A stretch of DNA of 64,000 bases from Cellulomonas sp. KH9. Its GTDB lineage: Bacteria > Actinomycetota > Actinomycetes > Actinomycetales > Cellulomonadaceae. Of this stretch, positions 16,217 through 24,467 are shown piece after piece. The notes beneath the pieces are model-generated. The model was not told the DNA's origin and did not search any database. It saw only the letters and a list, made by a program, of their open reading frames with translations. The translations under genes were made by a program, and so were the position numbers. The stretch covers positions 170,485-234,484 of the forward strand of contig NZ_FOSE01000001.1 in assembly GCF_900114185.1 (NCBI RefSeq). Direction: 5' to 3'. Each line of letters starts with the position of its first letter. The first letter of the stretch is position 1.

Positions 16217-17286
16217 CCGTGACGGGCGAGCGCACCGCACCCACGACCGACCTGCCGCCGGCACCCGCCCCGGCGCCGTTCCCGACCGGCACCCAGCGGC
16301 TGCCGATGGCCAAGGCCCTCAACCTCGGGCTGCGACGCGCGCTGGCGAACGACCCGCGCGTGCTGCTCATGGGGGAGGACATCGGGCGGCTCGGCGGGGT
16401 CTTCCGCGTCACCGACGGGCTGTTCGCGGAGTTCGGCGAGGACCGCGTCGTGGACACGCCGCTGGCGGAGTCCGGCATCGTCGGCACCGCGATCGGCCTG
16501 GCGCTGCGCGGGTACCGGCCGGTGTGCGAGATCCAGTTCGACGGGTTCGTCTTCCCGGCGTTCGACCAGATCACGACCCAGCTGGCCAAGATGCACTACC
16601 GCTCGCGGGGGCGTCTGAGGCTGCCCGTCGTCATCCGCATCCCCTACGGCGGCGGCATCGGCGCCATCGAGCACCACAGCGAGTCGCCCGAGGCGCTGTT
16701 CGCGCACACGCCCGGCCTGCGGGTCGTGTCACCGGCGACGGCGGCCGACGCGTTCACGATGATCCAGCAGGCCGTCGCGTCGCCCGACCCCGTGATCTTC
16801 TTCGAGCCCAAGGGCCGGTACTGGGAGAAGGGCGACGTCGACCTCGACGCGCCGCTGCCGGCGCCGCACGGCGGCCCGGCCGACCTCGACCACGCGCGGG
16901 TGGTACGCCCGGGCACGGACGTCACGGTCGTCGCCTACGGCCCGACGGTGGCGACCGCGCTGAAGGCCGCCGCGGCCGCCGCGGCCGACGGCACGAGCAT
17001 CGAGGTCGTCGACCTGCGCACCATCTCCCCGCTGGACACCGCGACGATCGCCGCCTCCGTGCGCCGCACGGGCCGCTGCGTCGTCGTGCACGAGGCGCCC
17101 GTGCTCTACGGGTCGGGCGCCGAGGTCGCGGCCCGCATCACCGAGGAGTGCTTCTACCACCTGCAGGCCCCCGTGCTGCGTGTCGGCGGGTTCCACACCC
17201 CGTACCCGGTCTCCAAGATCGAGCACGACTACCTGCCCGGGCTCGACCGGCTGCTCGACGCCGTCGACCGCACCCTCGCGTTCTGA
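16213..17286 (+). CDS. pdhB: 2-oxoacid dehydrogenase E1 component, beta subunit
   Basis: A 357-residue protein whose ATG overlaps the E1alpha stop. Visible signatures: L-L-M-G-E-D-I-G-R-L-G-G-V-F, V-D-T-P-L-A-E-S-G-I-V-G-T-A-I-G-L-A, I-Q-F-D-G-F-V-F-P-A-F-D-Q-I, and a C-terminal transketolase domain ending near F-H-T-P-Y-P-V-S-K-I-E-H-D-Y-L-P. Together with E1alpha it forms the alpha2-beta2 heterotetramer that reductively acylates the lipoyl group of E2. An N-terminal Pro/Ala-rich stretch of ~25 residues precedes the fold. Confidence 0.9.
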   Translation: MTVTGERTAPTTDLPPAPAPAPFPTGTQRLPMAKALNLGLRRALANDPRVLLMGEDIGRLGGVFRVTDGLFAEFGEDRVVDTPLAESGIVGTAIGLALRGYRPVCEIQFDGFVFPAFDQITTQLAKMHYRSRGRLRLPVVIRIPYGGGIGAIEHHSESPEALFAHTPGLRVVSPATAADAFTMIQQAVASPDPVIFFEPKGRYWEKGDVDLDAPLPAPHGGPADLDHARVVRPGTDVTVVAYGPTVATALKAAAAAAADGTSIEVVDLRTISPLDTATIAASVRRTGRCVVVHEAPVLYGSGAEVAARITEECFYHLQAPVLRVGGFHTPYPVSKIEHDYLPGLDRLLDAVDRTLAF

Positions 17287-17303
17287 CCCCTCGGAGACCC
17301 CGC

Positions 17304-18887
17304 GTGCCCACGTACCAGCAGTTCCCCCTGCCCGACGCCGGTGAGGGCCTCACCGAGGCCGAGATCGTCACGTGGCACGTCGCCGTCGGCGACCGTGTCG
17401 AGGTGAACCAGACGATCGTCGAGATCGAGACGGCGAAGTCGCTGGTCGACCTGCCGTGCCCGTGGACGGGCGTCGTGACGCGGCTGCTCGTCGACCCGGG
17501 GGCGACGGTCGAGGTCGGCACGCCGATCATCGAGGTGGACGTGGACCCGGACGGTGCTGCTCCGGAGCCCGCGGGCCCGGGTGACGCCCGTGCCGACGCG
17601 GAGGGCGTGCGCGCCCACCACCCGCACCCCAGCCGCTCGTCGTCCGAGCCCGGCGGTGCGGACGAGGTCGGGGCCGCGCGCGACGAGCTGCAGGTGCCCG
17701 TCACCCGCGCGGACGGGCACGCGGGCGGTGCGCCCGCCACCGGCGGCGGGTCCGGGGCGGTGCTCGTCGGGTACGGCGTGGCGGACGGCGGGTCGGCGCG
17801 ACGCCCCCGTCGGGCGGTGACCGGTGCGGCCGGCGCGGCGGCCGGCGGTGCCGACGCGGGCGGTGCCGCTGCCGCGGCGACGTCCCCCGCCGCCCCGCGC
17901 GCCGCCGCACCCGCCGCCGCCCCCGTGCGCGCGGCGGCGCCGGCCGTGCGGCCCGAGGCGCCCCCGCGGCCCGCCGGCGCGCAGCACGCGCTGGCCAAGC
18001 CGCCGGTGCGCAAGCTGTCCCGCGACCTGGGCGTCGACCTCGACGCCGTCACCCCGACGGGCCCCGGGGGCATCGTCACGCGCGAGGACGTGCTGGCGCA
18101 CGCGGTCCGCGCCGAGGGCCGCGCACTGGCGACGTACCCCGGCGACGACCGCCCCTGGGCGGCCGGTGGCACGGTCAGCCCCGACGGGCGCCAGACGCGC
18201 GTGCCGGTGAAGTCGGTGCGCAAGCGCACCGCCGAGGCGATGGTGTCGAGCGCCTTCAGCGCCCCGCACGTGACCGTGTTCCACACCGTCGACGTGACGC
18301 GGACCATGAAGCTGGTCGAGCGGCTGCGGGCCGACCGGGAGTTCGCCGACGTGCGCGTGACCCCGCTGCTGATCGCCGTGAAGGCGCTGCTCCTGGCGGT
18401 CGACCGGCACCCGGAGATCAACGCGTCGTGGGACGAGGAGCAGCAGGAGATCGTCTACAAGCACTACGTGAACCTGGGCATCGCGGCCACGACGCCGCGG
18501 GGCCTGGTGGTGCCCAACATCAAGGACGCGCACCGGCTGGACCTGCTGAGCCTGGCGCGCGGGCTGGGTGAGCTGACCGCGACGGCGCGCGCGGGTCGCA
18601 CGTCGCCGGCCGACATGTCCGACGGCACCATCACGATCACGAACGTCGGGGTCTTCGGCATCGACACGGGCACGCCCATCCTCAACCCCGGGGAGTCGGC
18701 GATCCTCGCGTTCGGGGCGATCCGGCAGCAGCCGTGGGTGCACAAGGGCAAGGTGAAGCCCCGGCACGTCACGCAGCTGGCGCTGAGCTTCGACCACCGG
18801 CTCGTCGACGGTGAGCTGGGCAGCCGCGTGCTCGCCGACGTCGCCGCCGTGCTGGCCGACCCCGCGCAGGCGCTGGTCTGGGGCTGA
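17304..18887 (+). CDS. Dihydrolipoamide acyltransferase (E2) of the 2-oxoacid dehydrogenase complex
   Basis: A 527-residue protein from GTG 17304. One lipoyl domain (residues 1-80) has I-E-T-A-K-S with the lipoylated lysine at K45. A long Ala/Pro/Gly linker (~85-230) follows, then the peripheral subunit-binding domain (P-P-V-R-K-L-S-R-D-L-G-V-D-L ... G-I-V-T-R-E-D-V). The catalytic domain ends in L-S-F-D-H-R-L-V-D-G with H498 and D502. It passes the acyl group from E1 to CoA. No E3 (lipoamide dehydrogenase) gene is nearby, so E3 must be shared from elsewhere. Confidence 0.92.
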   Translation: MPTYQQFPLPDAGEGLTEAEIVTWHVAVGDRVEVNQTIVEIETAKSLVDLPCPWTGVVTRLLVDPGATVEVGTPIIEVDVDPDGAAPEPAGPGDARADAEGVRAHHPHPSRSSSEPGGADEVGAARDELQVPVTRADGHAGGAPATGGGSGAVLVGYGVADGGSARRPRRAVTGAAGAAAGGADAGGAAAAATSPAAPRAAAPAAAPVRAAAPAVRPEAPPRPAGAQHALAKPPVRKLSRDLGVDLDAVTPTGPGGIVTREDVLAHAVRAEGRALATYPGDDRPWAAGGTVSPDGRQTRVPVKSVRKRTAEAMVSSAFSAPHVTVFHTVDVTRTMKLVERLRADREFADVRVTPLLIAVKALLLAVDRHPEINASWDEEQQEIVYKHYVNLGIAATTPRGLVVPNIKDAHRLDLLSLARGLGELTATARAGRTSPADMSDGTITITNVGVFGIDTGTPILNPGESAILAFGAIRQQPWVHKGKVKPRHVTQLALSFDHRLVDGELGSRVLADVAAVLADPAQALVWG

Positions 18888-18998
18888 CGGCCGCGGCGGT
18901 GGCCGGTCCCGGCCGGTGCCCGGCCGCGGTCGCGGTCGCCCGGGGGCTAAACGATTCGGTCACTGGACCGCGCCCACGCCGCACGTGATGTTCGGCGG
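18888..18998. other. Intergenic region, GC-rich repeats and AT-containing patch
   Basis: Repeated GGCCGG/CCGGCC and CCGCGG words after the E2 stop could fold into a terminator-like structure. A patch TAAACGATTC at ~18949-18958 stands out from the GC-rich surroundings and may hold the promoter of the next gene. No ORF is supported here. Confidence 0.3.
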
Positions 18999-19766
18999 GT
19001 GCCGGCCGACGAGACGACGCTCGCCGCGGGCCGCACCCCGCAGGCGCTCGTCCGCGGGGCCGGCCTGACCGCTGCCGTGCTCGCCGGGGGCCTGGTCGGC
19101 CACTGCCTGGCCGGTGGGCACGTGCCCGGACCCGCCGTGCTGGCCGCGCTGGGCGCGCTCGTGCTGGTCACCGGGGTGCTGGGCGCACGGGCGCTGGTGG
19201 TGCGGGCCGGTGGGTCGTCGCCGGTCGCGCGCGCCGCGGCCGCCCTCGCCGCCGCCGCCCTGGCGGTCGCCCTGCACCCCGTCCTCGTGCTGCTCGCCGC
19301 ACCCGTCGCCGACGCCGGGACCGTCCCGGTCGCGGGTCACGCCGACCACGGCGGTGCGCCCGCCGCGGCGGTCGACCTGACGCCCCTGGTGGCGGCCGGC
19401 GTCGACCTCGACGCCGTGCGTGCGGCCGGCACGGACCTCGACGCCCTCGTCACGGCGGGGCTCGACGGCCCCACGCTCGCGGCGGCGGGCCTGGACCCGG
19501 ACGACCCGCACGCACCCCACACCGTGGCGGGCCTCGTCGCGGCGGCCGACCGTGCGCAGGCGGCCGGGGGTCCGCCCGCCGCACCGCAGGACGACCGTCC
19601 CCCCGCGCCGTCGCCCGCCATGGCCTCCCGTGCGGTCGCGGTCGCGGCGACGGCGGCGCTGACGGCCGCGCTCGCCGGGTCGGTGCTGGTCGTGCCCGGC
19701 CGTCGACGGCCCCGGCCGTCGGGTGCGCTCCCGTCGGGGCCGGGCCGCCCGCCGCTCGCCGCATGA
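18999..19766 (+). CDS. Membrane protein with ten-residue internal repeats
   Basis: A 255-residue protein from GTG 18999 with three N-terminal helices (~18-100) and one near the C-terminus (~208-232). Between them is a periplasm- or cytosol-facing region with four imperfect 10-residue repeats: AAGVDLDAVR, AAGTDLDALV, TAGLDGPTLA, AAGLDPDDPH. A short H-A-D-H-G-G motif lies just before them. No known family is recognised. Location directly before copC and copD-ctaG hints at a link with copper, but the gap to copC is 77 nt and may contain a promoter. Confidence 0.55.
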   Translation: MPADETTLAAGRTPQALVRGAGLTAAVLAGGLVGHCLAGGHVPGPAVLAALGALVLVTGVLGARALVVRAGGSSPVARAAAALAAAALAVALHPVLVLLAAPVADAGTVPVAGHADHGGAPAAAVDLTPLVAAGVDLDAVRAAGTDLDALVTAGLDGPTLAAAGLDPDDPHAPHTVAGLVAAADRAQAAGGPPAAPQDDRPPAPSPAMASRAVAVAATAALTAALAGSVLVVPGRRRPRPSGALPSGPGRPPLAA

Positions 19767-19843
19767 GACGGGCGGGTTCGTCGTCGGTCACGGGTCCGTG
19801 ATGGGATCGGGGCGCTGTCGTCCCCGCAGGAGAGGTGGTCCCC

Positions 19844-20539
19844 GTGCCGTCCGTCGTCCCGACCTCCGTCGCCCGTGCGGGGTGGCGGCCCGCCGCCCTC
19901 GCCCTGGCCCTCGCGCTGGTGCTCGCCGTGCTGGTGGCGTCGCCCGCGGCGGCGCACAACACCCTGCGGTCCACCGACCCCGCGGACGGCTCGACGGTCG
20001 CGGCCGCGCCCCCGCAGGTGACGCTGACGTTCGACCAGCCCGCCATGGAGCTGGGCACCCAGGTCGTGGTGACGGGCCCGGACGGGGTCGTCGTCAGCGA
20101 CGGCCCGGTGCAGCTGGTCGACTCCTCGGTGGTCCAGCCGCTCGTCGAGACGCTGCCCGCCGGTGCGTACACCGTCGACTGGCGGGTGACGTCGGCGGAC
20201 GGCCACCCGCTGTCGGGGACCTTCGGCTTCACGGCGACCGACGCGTCGCCGGTCCTCGAGCCGCTCCCCGCCGAGCCGGCACCGACCGAGGGTGCGGAGG
20301 CGGACCCCACGCCGGAGGCCCCCGCGGCTGACGAGTCGACCGACGTGTTCACGGCCACGGCGACCCCGCCCGGGGAGCTCGCCGAGGACGAGGGTGTGGC
20401 GCCCTGGGTGTGGGTCGTGCCGGCGCTCGCGGTGGCCGCGCTGGTCGGCGGTGGTGTCGTGCTCGCCGCCCGGCGCCGCGCGACGACGCCCGGGGCGTCG
20501 ACGGACGCGGACGGGCCGGACGGCTCGTCGCCGCGCTGA
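19844..20539 (+). CDS. copC: CopC domain copper-binding protein with C-terminal anchor
   Basis: A 231-residue exported protein. A signal peptide ends at S-P-A-A-A-H-N; cleavage after A-A-A leaves histidine as the first residue, the classical Cu(II) ligand of CopC. The CopC fold covers ~35-130 (L-R-S-T-D-P-A-D-G-S-T-V, V-T-L-T-F-D-Q-P, W-R-V-T-S-A-D-G-H-P-L-S-G). An acidic Ala/Pro linker and a transmembrane helix (~185-205) follow, giving a membrane-tethered form. GTG 19844 is chosen because AGGAGAGG lies 8 nt upstream. It stands directly before copD-ctaG. Confidence 0.87.
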   Translation: MPSVVPTSVARAGWRPAALALALALVLAVLVASPAAAHNTLRSTDPADGSTVAAAPPQVTLTFDQPAMELGTQVVVTGPDGVVVSDGPVQLVDSSVVQPLVETLPAGAYTVDWRVTSADGHPLSGTFGFTATDASPVLEPLPAEPAPTEGAEADPTPEAPAADESTDVFTATATPPGELAEDEGVAPWVWVVPALAVAALVGGGVVLAARRRATTPGASTDADGPDGSSPR

Positions 20540-20594
20540 CGCACCCGCGTCGCGGGGGCGACGACCGCCGCCCGGGGTGCCCTCGGAACCGGCC

Positions 20595-20600
20595 TAGGCT
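20595..20600 (+). promoter_or_regulatory. -10 box (TAGGCT) of the leaderless copD-ctaG gene
   Basis: TAGGCT ends 6 nt before GTG 20607, with no Shine-Dalgarno sequence between, fitting a leaderless transcript. The copD-ctaG gene may therefore be expressed apart from copC. Confidence 0.5.
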
Positions 20601-20606
20601 GTCCGC

Positions 20607-22643
20607 GTGGAGGAGCACGTGAACCCGGTGCCGCGTGGTGCCCTCGGAGTGCTCGCGGCGACCGGCGTCGCAGCGGTGCTCGCCGGGGTGGCCCTCACCG
20701 GGAGCGCCGCGGCGGTGCTCGTCGGGGACCCCGGTGCCCTGGTGCGGTGGGGCCTGCCCGTCGTCGAGACGCTCACCGAGCTGGCCGCGTCCCTGACGGT
20801 CGGTGCCCTGCTGCTGGCCGTGTGCGTGCTGCCGCGCCGCACCTCGGCGCCCGCCCGCACGCCCGGGTCCGACCGGCCCGCCGCTGACGGCTCGGCCTAC
20901 CCCCGCAGCCTCGTGCTGGCCGGGGTCGCCGCCGGTGCGTGGACCGTCCTGTCGGTCGTGCACCTGGTGCTCGCGTACGCGTCGGTCGCGGGGGTCCCGC
21001 CCACGGCCCCGTCGTTCGGTGACGAGCTCGCGCTGTTCGTCACGCAGATCGACCTGGGCCGCACCCTGCTGTCCGTCACGACCGTCGCCGCGGTGGTGAC
21101 CGCGCTGTCCCTGGTGGTCGCCACGCCCACGGGCGCCGCCTGGACCGCCGCCCTGTCGCTGGTCGCGCTGTGGCAGCTGGGCCAGACCGGCCACGCCGCC
21201 GGCGCCGCGAGCCACGACCTGGCGACGTCCGCGATGGTGCTGCACCTGGTCAGCGCGGCCGTGTGGATCGGCGCGCTGGCCGCGCTCGCGGTGCTCGTGC
21301 GCCGCCTGGGCAGCGACGTGGTGCCCGCCGTCGCGCGCTACTCGGTGGTCGCCGGGTGGTGCGTCGCGGGGGTGGCCGTCTCGGGCGTCGTCAACAGCGT
21401 GCTGCGCGTCGGCGGCTGGGAGGGTCTGCAGACCCGCTACGGCGTGCTGCTGCTGGTGAAGATCGCGCTGTTCGCGGCCCTGGCGCTGCTGGGGCTCGCG
21501 CACCGCCGCGCGACCATCCCGCGGCTGGCCGGACCCCGCGGCGGGCTGCTGTTCTGGCGCGTGGTGCTCGTCGAGCTCGCGGTCATGGGGGCGGTCTCGG
21601 GCGTCGCGGTCGCGCTGGGCTCCTCCCCGCCGCCGGTGCCCGACGCACCGGTGACGGACACGTCACCCGCCTACGTCCTCACGGGTCACCCCCTGCCGCC
21701 CGAGCCCACGGCGCTGCGCTGGCTCACCGAGTGGCGCTGGGACGTGCTCATGGCGTGCGCCGCGGCCGCCGGGATCGTCGTGTACCTGCGCTGGGTGCGG
21801 CGCCTGCGGCGGCGCGGCGACCCCTGGTCCTGGGTGCGCACGGCGTCGTGGGTCACCGGCATGCTGCTGTTCGCCTGGACGACGTCCGGCGGGCCGTCCG
21901 TCTACGGGCACGTGCTGTTCAGCGCGCACATGATCCAGCACATGGTGCTCGTCATGGTCGTGCCGCTGTTCGTGGCGCTGTCGGCGCCCGTGACCCTGCT
22001 GCTGCGCGCGGTGCCCGCCCGGGCGGCCGCGCTGCGGGACGACGCCTCGCGCGGCCCGCGCGAGTGGGTGCTCACGCTCGTGCACAGCCACGTCGGCCGG
22101 TTCTTCGCCCACCCCGTGGTGGCCGCCGTGAACTTCGCCGGCTCGATGGTCCTCTTCTACTACTCGGGGCTGTTCGAGTGGTCGCTGCGCTCCCCGGTGG
22201 GGCACCTGGCGATGATCGTGCACTTCACGCTCGCCGGGTACCTGTTCGTCAACGCGCTCGCGGGCGTCGACCCCGGCCCCACCCGCCCGCCGTACCCCAT
22301 GCGGCTGCTGCTGCTGTTCGCGACCATGGCGTTCCACGCGTTCTTCGGCGTCGCGCTGGTCGGTGGCGAGGGGCTGCTGGTGGCGGACTGGTTCGGCCTG
22401 ACGGGTCGCCCGTGGGGGGCCTCGGCCATCCGCGACCAGCAGATCGGCGGGTCCATCGCGTGGGGCATCGGGGAGATCCCGACGCTGGCGCTCGCGGTGG
22501 TCGTGGCCGTGCAGTGGACGCGCGACGACGAGCGCACGGCGCGGCGCCGCGACCGGCGCGTCGACCGCGACGGCGACGCCGAGCTCGACGAGTACAACGC
22601 GATGCTGGCCGGGCTGGCCGACGGCGAGGCCGGGCGGCGCTGA
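20607..22643 (+). CDS. CopD - CtaG fusion protein (copper import / oxidase assembly)
   Basis: A 678-residue membrane protein with about 15 helices. The N-terminal half contains a CopD domain (S-A-A-V-W-I-G-A-L-A-A-L, then G-V-V-N-S-V-L-R-V-G-G-W-E-G-L), the family that moves copper across the inner membrane with CopC. From ~residue 365 it is a CtaG domain: S-A-H-M-I-Q-H-M-V-L-V-M-V-V-P-L-F-V-A-L-S-A-P-V-T-L-L-L-R, then H-F-T-L-A-G-Y-L-F-V-N-A-L-A-G and D-Q-Q-I-G-G-S-I-A-W. This fusion is known in actinobacteria and links copper entry to Cu-B insertion in cytochrome oxidase. Confidence 0.92.
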   Translation: MEEHVNPVPRGALGVLAATGVAAVLAGVALTGSAAAVLVGDPGALVRWGLPVVETLTELAASLTVGALLLAVCVLPRRTSAPARTPGSDRPAADGSAYPRSLVLAGVAAGAWTVLSVVHLVLAYASVAGVPPTAPSFGDELALFVTQIDLGRTLLSVTTVAAVVTALSLVVATPTGAAWTAALSLVALWQLGQTGHAAGAASHDLATSAMVLHLVSAAVWIGALAALAVLVRRLGSDVVPAVARYSVVAGWCVAGVAVSGVVNSVLRVGGWEGLQTRYGVLLLVKIALFAALALLGLAHRRATIPRLAGPRGGLLFWRVVLVELAVMGAVSGVAVALGSSPPPVPDAPVTDTSPAYVLTGHPLPPEPTALRWLTEWRWDVLMACAAAAGIVVYLRWVRRLRRRGDPWSWVRTASWVTGMLLFAWTTSGGPSVYGHVLFSAHMIQHMVLVMVVPLFVALSAPVTLLLRAVPARAAALRDDASRGPREWVLTLVHSHVGRFFAHPVVAAVNFAGSMVLFYYSGLFEWSLRSPVGHLAMIVHFTLAGYLFVNALAGVDPGPTRPPYPMRLLLLFATMAFHAFFGVALVGGEGLLVADWFGLTGRPWGASAIRDQQIGGSIAWGIGEIPTLALAVVVAVQWTRDDERTARRRDRRVDRDGDAELDEYNAMLAGLADGEAGRR

Positions 22644-22702
22644 GCCGGTCGGCGCTCAGCCGGTCGGCGCCCCGCGGCCGGCGCGTCAGGACCGGTCGGC
22701 GC
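22643..22702. repeat. Short direct repeat, AGCCGGTCGGCGC
   Basis: Two 13-bp copies lie 15 nt apart at 22643-22655 and 22658-22670, just after the copD-ctaG stop. A related copy (CCGGTCGGCGCCGG) falls in the 3' end of the convergent FHA gene. The gap between the two stops is ~42 nt, so the repeats may form the shared terminator. Confidence 0.4.
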
Positions 22703-23531
22703 CGGTCCCCACGGCCTCGACGTGCACCGTCACGTCACCCATCCGCACGGCGACGCCCGGCGGCACGACGTGCGGCTGGTCCGGGCTCAGCGGCAGCGGC
22801 GGGTCGCCGAGCAGCGTCGTGCCGTTGGTGGAGCGGCAGTCCGTCACGCGCACCACACCGCCCGCGTCGACCTCGATGATCGCGTGCGTCTTGGACACCA
22901 GCGTGCCCGGGCTGTGCACGACCACGGGTGTCCGGCCCGGCGCGGCCGCGGGGTTGCGCCCGAGGGCGACCGCGCCGGTGACGGTCCGCGCCGGGCCGCC
23001 CTCGACGCGGACCACGAGCGACGGCGCGGCACCGCGGCCGCTCGACGTGGCGCGGGCGTGCACGTGCGCGGCGACGGCGGCGTCCGGGAGCGTCAGGTCG
23101 GCGGCGTCGAGCACCGGGAACGGCGACCGCTCGACCCGGTGCGGCTCGAGGGTGCCGCACCGGGGGCAGGTCGTCGCGGTCAGCGGCTGCTGCGTGCCGC
23201 AGCGGCGGCACCCCGCGTCGGCGGGCGCGGAGAGGCGGGCCGCGTCCATGGTCCCGTCGTCGGCGAGCCGGTGCACGGCGCCGTCGGAGCGCACTGCGAG
23301 CAGCTGCGTGCTGCCGGCGGCGGCCAGCCGCAGCCGGACCGGCCGGCCCACGGTCCCCGCCACCGCCGTGGCCCGGGCCAGCACGCCGGTGCGCAGGCGC
23401 TCCTCGCTGGGGGCCTCGCACGTGCGCTCGACGTCGTTGACGATCAGCGTCGCGGTGGTGCCCGAGTGCACGACCGCCGTCACGCGCGGCCAGGGCGCGA
23501 TCGCCGCCGTCGCGGGCGTGGCGTGGTTCAC
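22686..23531 (-). CDS. FHA domain protein with zinc ribbon
   Basis: A 281-residue soluble protein. A beta-rich N-terminal part (~15-95) is followed by a zinc ribbon with C108-x2-C111 and C122-x2-C125. The C-terminal FHA domain (~185-265) has V-A-L-G-R-N-P, V-S-K-T-H-A-I-I-E-V and D-C-R-S-T-N-G-T-T-L-L-G. FHA domains bind phosphothreonine, so it is likely a partner of a Ser/Thr kinase pathway. It is divergent from the Tad/type VII region, and FHA proteins often accompany type VII loci in actinobacteria. GTG 23531 follows GGAGG with good spacing. Confidence 0.82.
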   Translation of the reverse strand: MNHATPATAAIAPWPRVTAVVHSGTTATLIVNDVERTCEAPSEERLRTGVLARATAVAGTVGRPVRLRLAAAGSTQLLAVRSDGAVHRLADDGTMDAARLSAPADAGCRRCGTQQPLTATTCPRCGTLEPHRVERSPFPVLDAADLTLPDAAVAAHVHARATSSGRGAAPSLVVRVEGGPARTVTGAVALGRNPAAAPGRTPVVVHSPGTLVSKTHAIIEVDAGGVVRVTDCRSTNGTTLLGDPPLPLSPDQPHVVPPGVAVRMGDVTVHVEAVGTGADRS

Positions 23532-23710
23532 CGCGCGTCCTCCGCCCGGGGGACGTCCCGCCCGGAGGCGGGGTTCGACGCAACGGTTCGGTGCATGGTG
23601 GAGCCCTTCTCGTCGGGCGTTCGGGCGTGCTCACGCCGGGCCGCGCGAGCCGATGCTATCCACAGGGCCGACCAGGTGACCGCTCTGTCCGTTTCGGGTG
23701 CATCTACGCC

Positions 23711-23716
23711 TATAGT
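23711..23716 (+). promoter_or_regulatory. -10 box (TATAGT) of the Tad/type VII gene run
   Basis: TATAGT, the best -10 match in the 227-nt gap between the divergent FHA and cpaB-like genes, lies 42 nt before ATG 23759. The -35 region is weak. It could drive the long co-directional run that follows. Confidence 0.5.
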
Positions 23717-23758
23717 CGTCGCGTCCGAGACCAGCGAGCGTGAGGGACGCGTCACCCC

Positions 23759-24466
23759 ATGACGGTGAACACAGGACCCGCCACCGACGCGGGCGTCGAC
23801 CGACGGGCCCGTGGCGCGCGCCCGGCAGCGCCCGCGCGCGGCGACCGCCTGCCGCCGCCCCCTCGCGAGCGCCGCCCGCTCCTGGCCGCGTTCGCGGTGC
23901 TGCTGATCGTCGGCGGTGCCGCCGTCGCCGGCCTGCTCGCGCTGCGGGCCGACGCCCGCGTGCCGGTGCTGGTCGCCGCCCGCGACATCGGCGCCGGCGA
24001 GGAGATCACGGCTGACGCGCTGGGGACCACGCCGGTCGCGTCGGAGGGCACGCTGCTCGTGCCCGCGTCGCAGCAGGAGCTCGTCGTGGGGCAGTACGCG
24101 CGGCGCCCCGTCAGCGCGGGTCAGCTGCTCGACACCACCATGCTGACGCGGCTCAGCACGCTCACGGACGGGAAGGTCGCGGTCGGCGCGGCCCTCGCCG
24201 CCGGGCGGGTGCCCGCGTCCGGCCTCCAGCCGGGCGACATCGTGCAGCTCGTGAGGGTCGGCGACGGCCAGGGTGAGGTCGTCGTGCCCGACGCCCTGGT
24301 GAGCTCGACCGTCCAGGCCGGGGACAGCGCCGGCACCAGCGTGACGACGGCGACGCTCATCGTCGACGAGGACGCGGGTGCGTCCGTCGCCGGGCTCGCG
24401 GCCGAGAGCCGGCTCGCGGTCGTGCTGGTGGAGCGCGGCACGCCCGTCACGGCCGAGGAGGGCTGA
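23759..24466 (+). CDS. cpaB: CpaB/RcpC-like SAF domain protein of the Tad pilus
   Basis: A 235-residue protein with a Pro/Arg-rich cytoplasmic N-terminus, one transmembrane helix (~41-62) and an outside SAF domain starting V-P-V-L-V-A-A-R-D-I-G-A-G-E-E-I-T-A-D-A-L. In Tad systems CpaB/RcpC sits in the envelope and supports pilus assembly. It is first in a co-directional run of nine Tad genes, with only one base between its stop and the next start, which supports this role. Confidence 0.8.
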   Translation: MTVNTGPATDAGVDRRARGARPAAPARGDRLPPPPRERRPLLAAFAVLLIVGGAAVAGLLALRADARVPVLVAARDIGAGEEITADALGTTPVASEGTLLVPASQQELVVGQYARRPVSAGQLLDTTMLTRLSTLTDGKVAVGAALAAGRVPASGLQPGDIVQLVRVGDGQGEVVVPDALVSSTVQAGDSAGTSVTTATLIVDEDAGASVAGLAAESRLAVVLVERGTPVTAEEG

Positions 24467-24467
24467 C

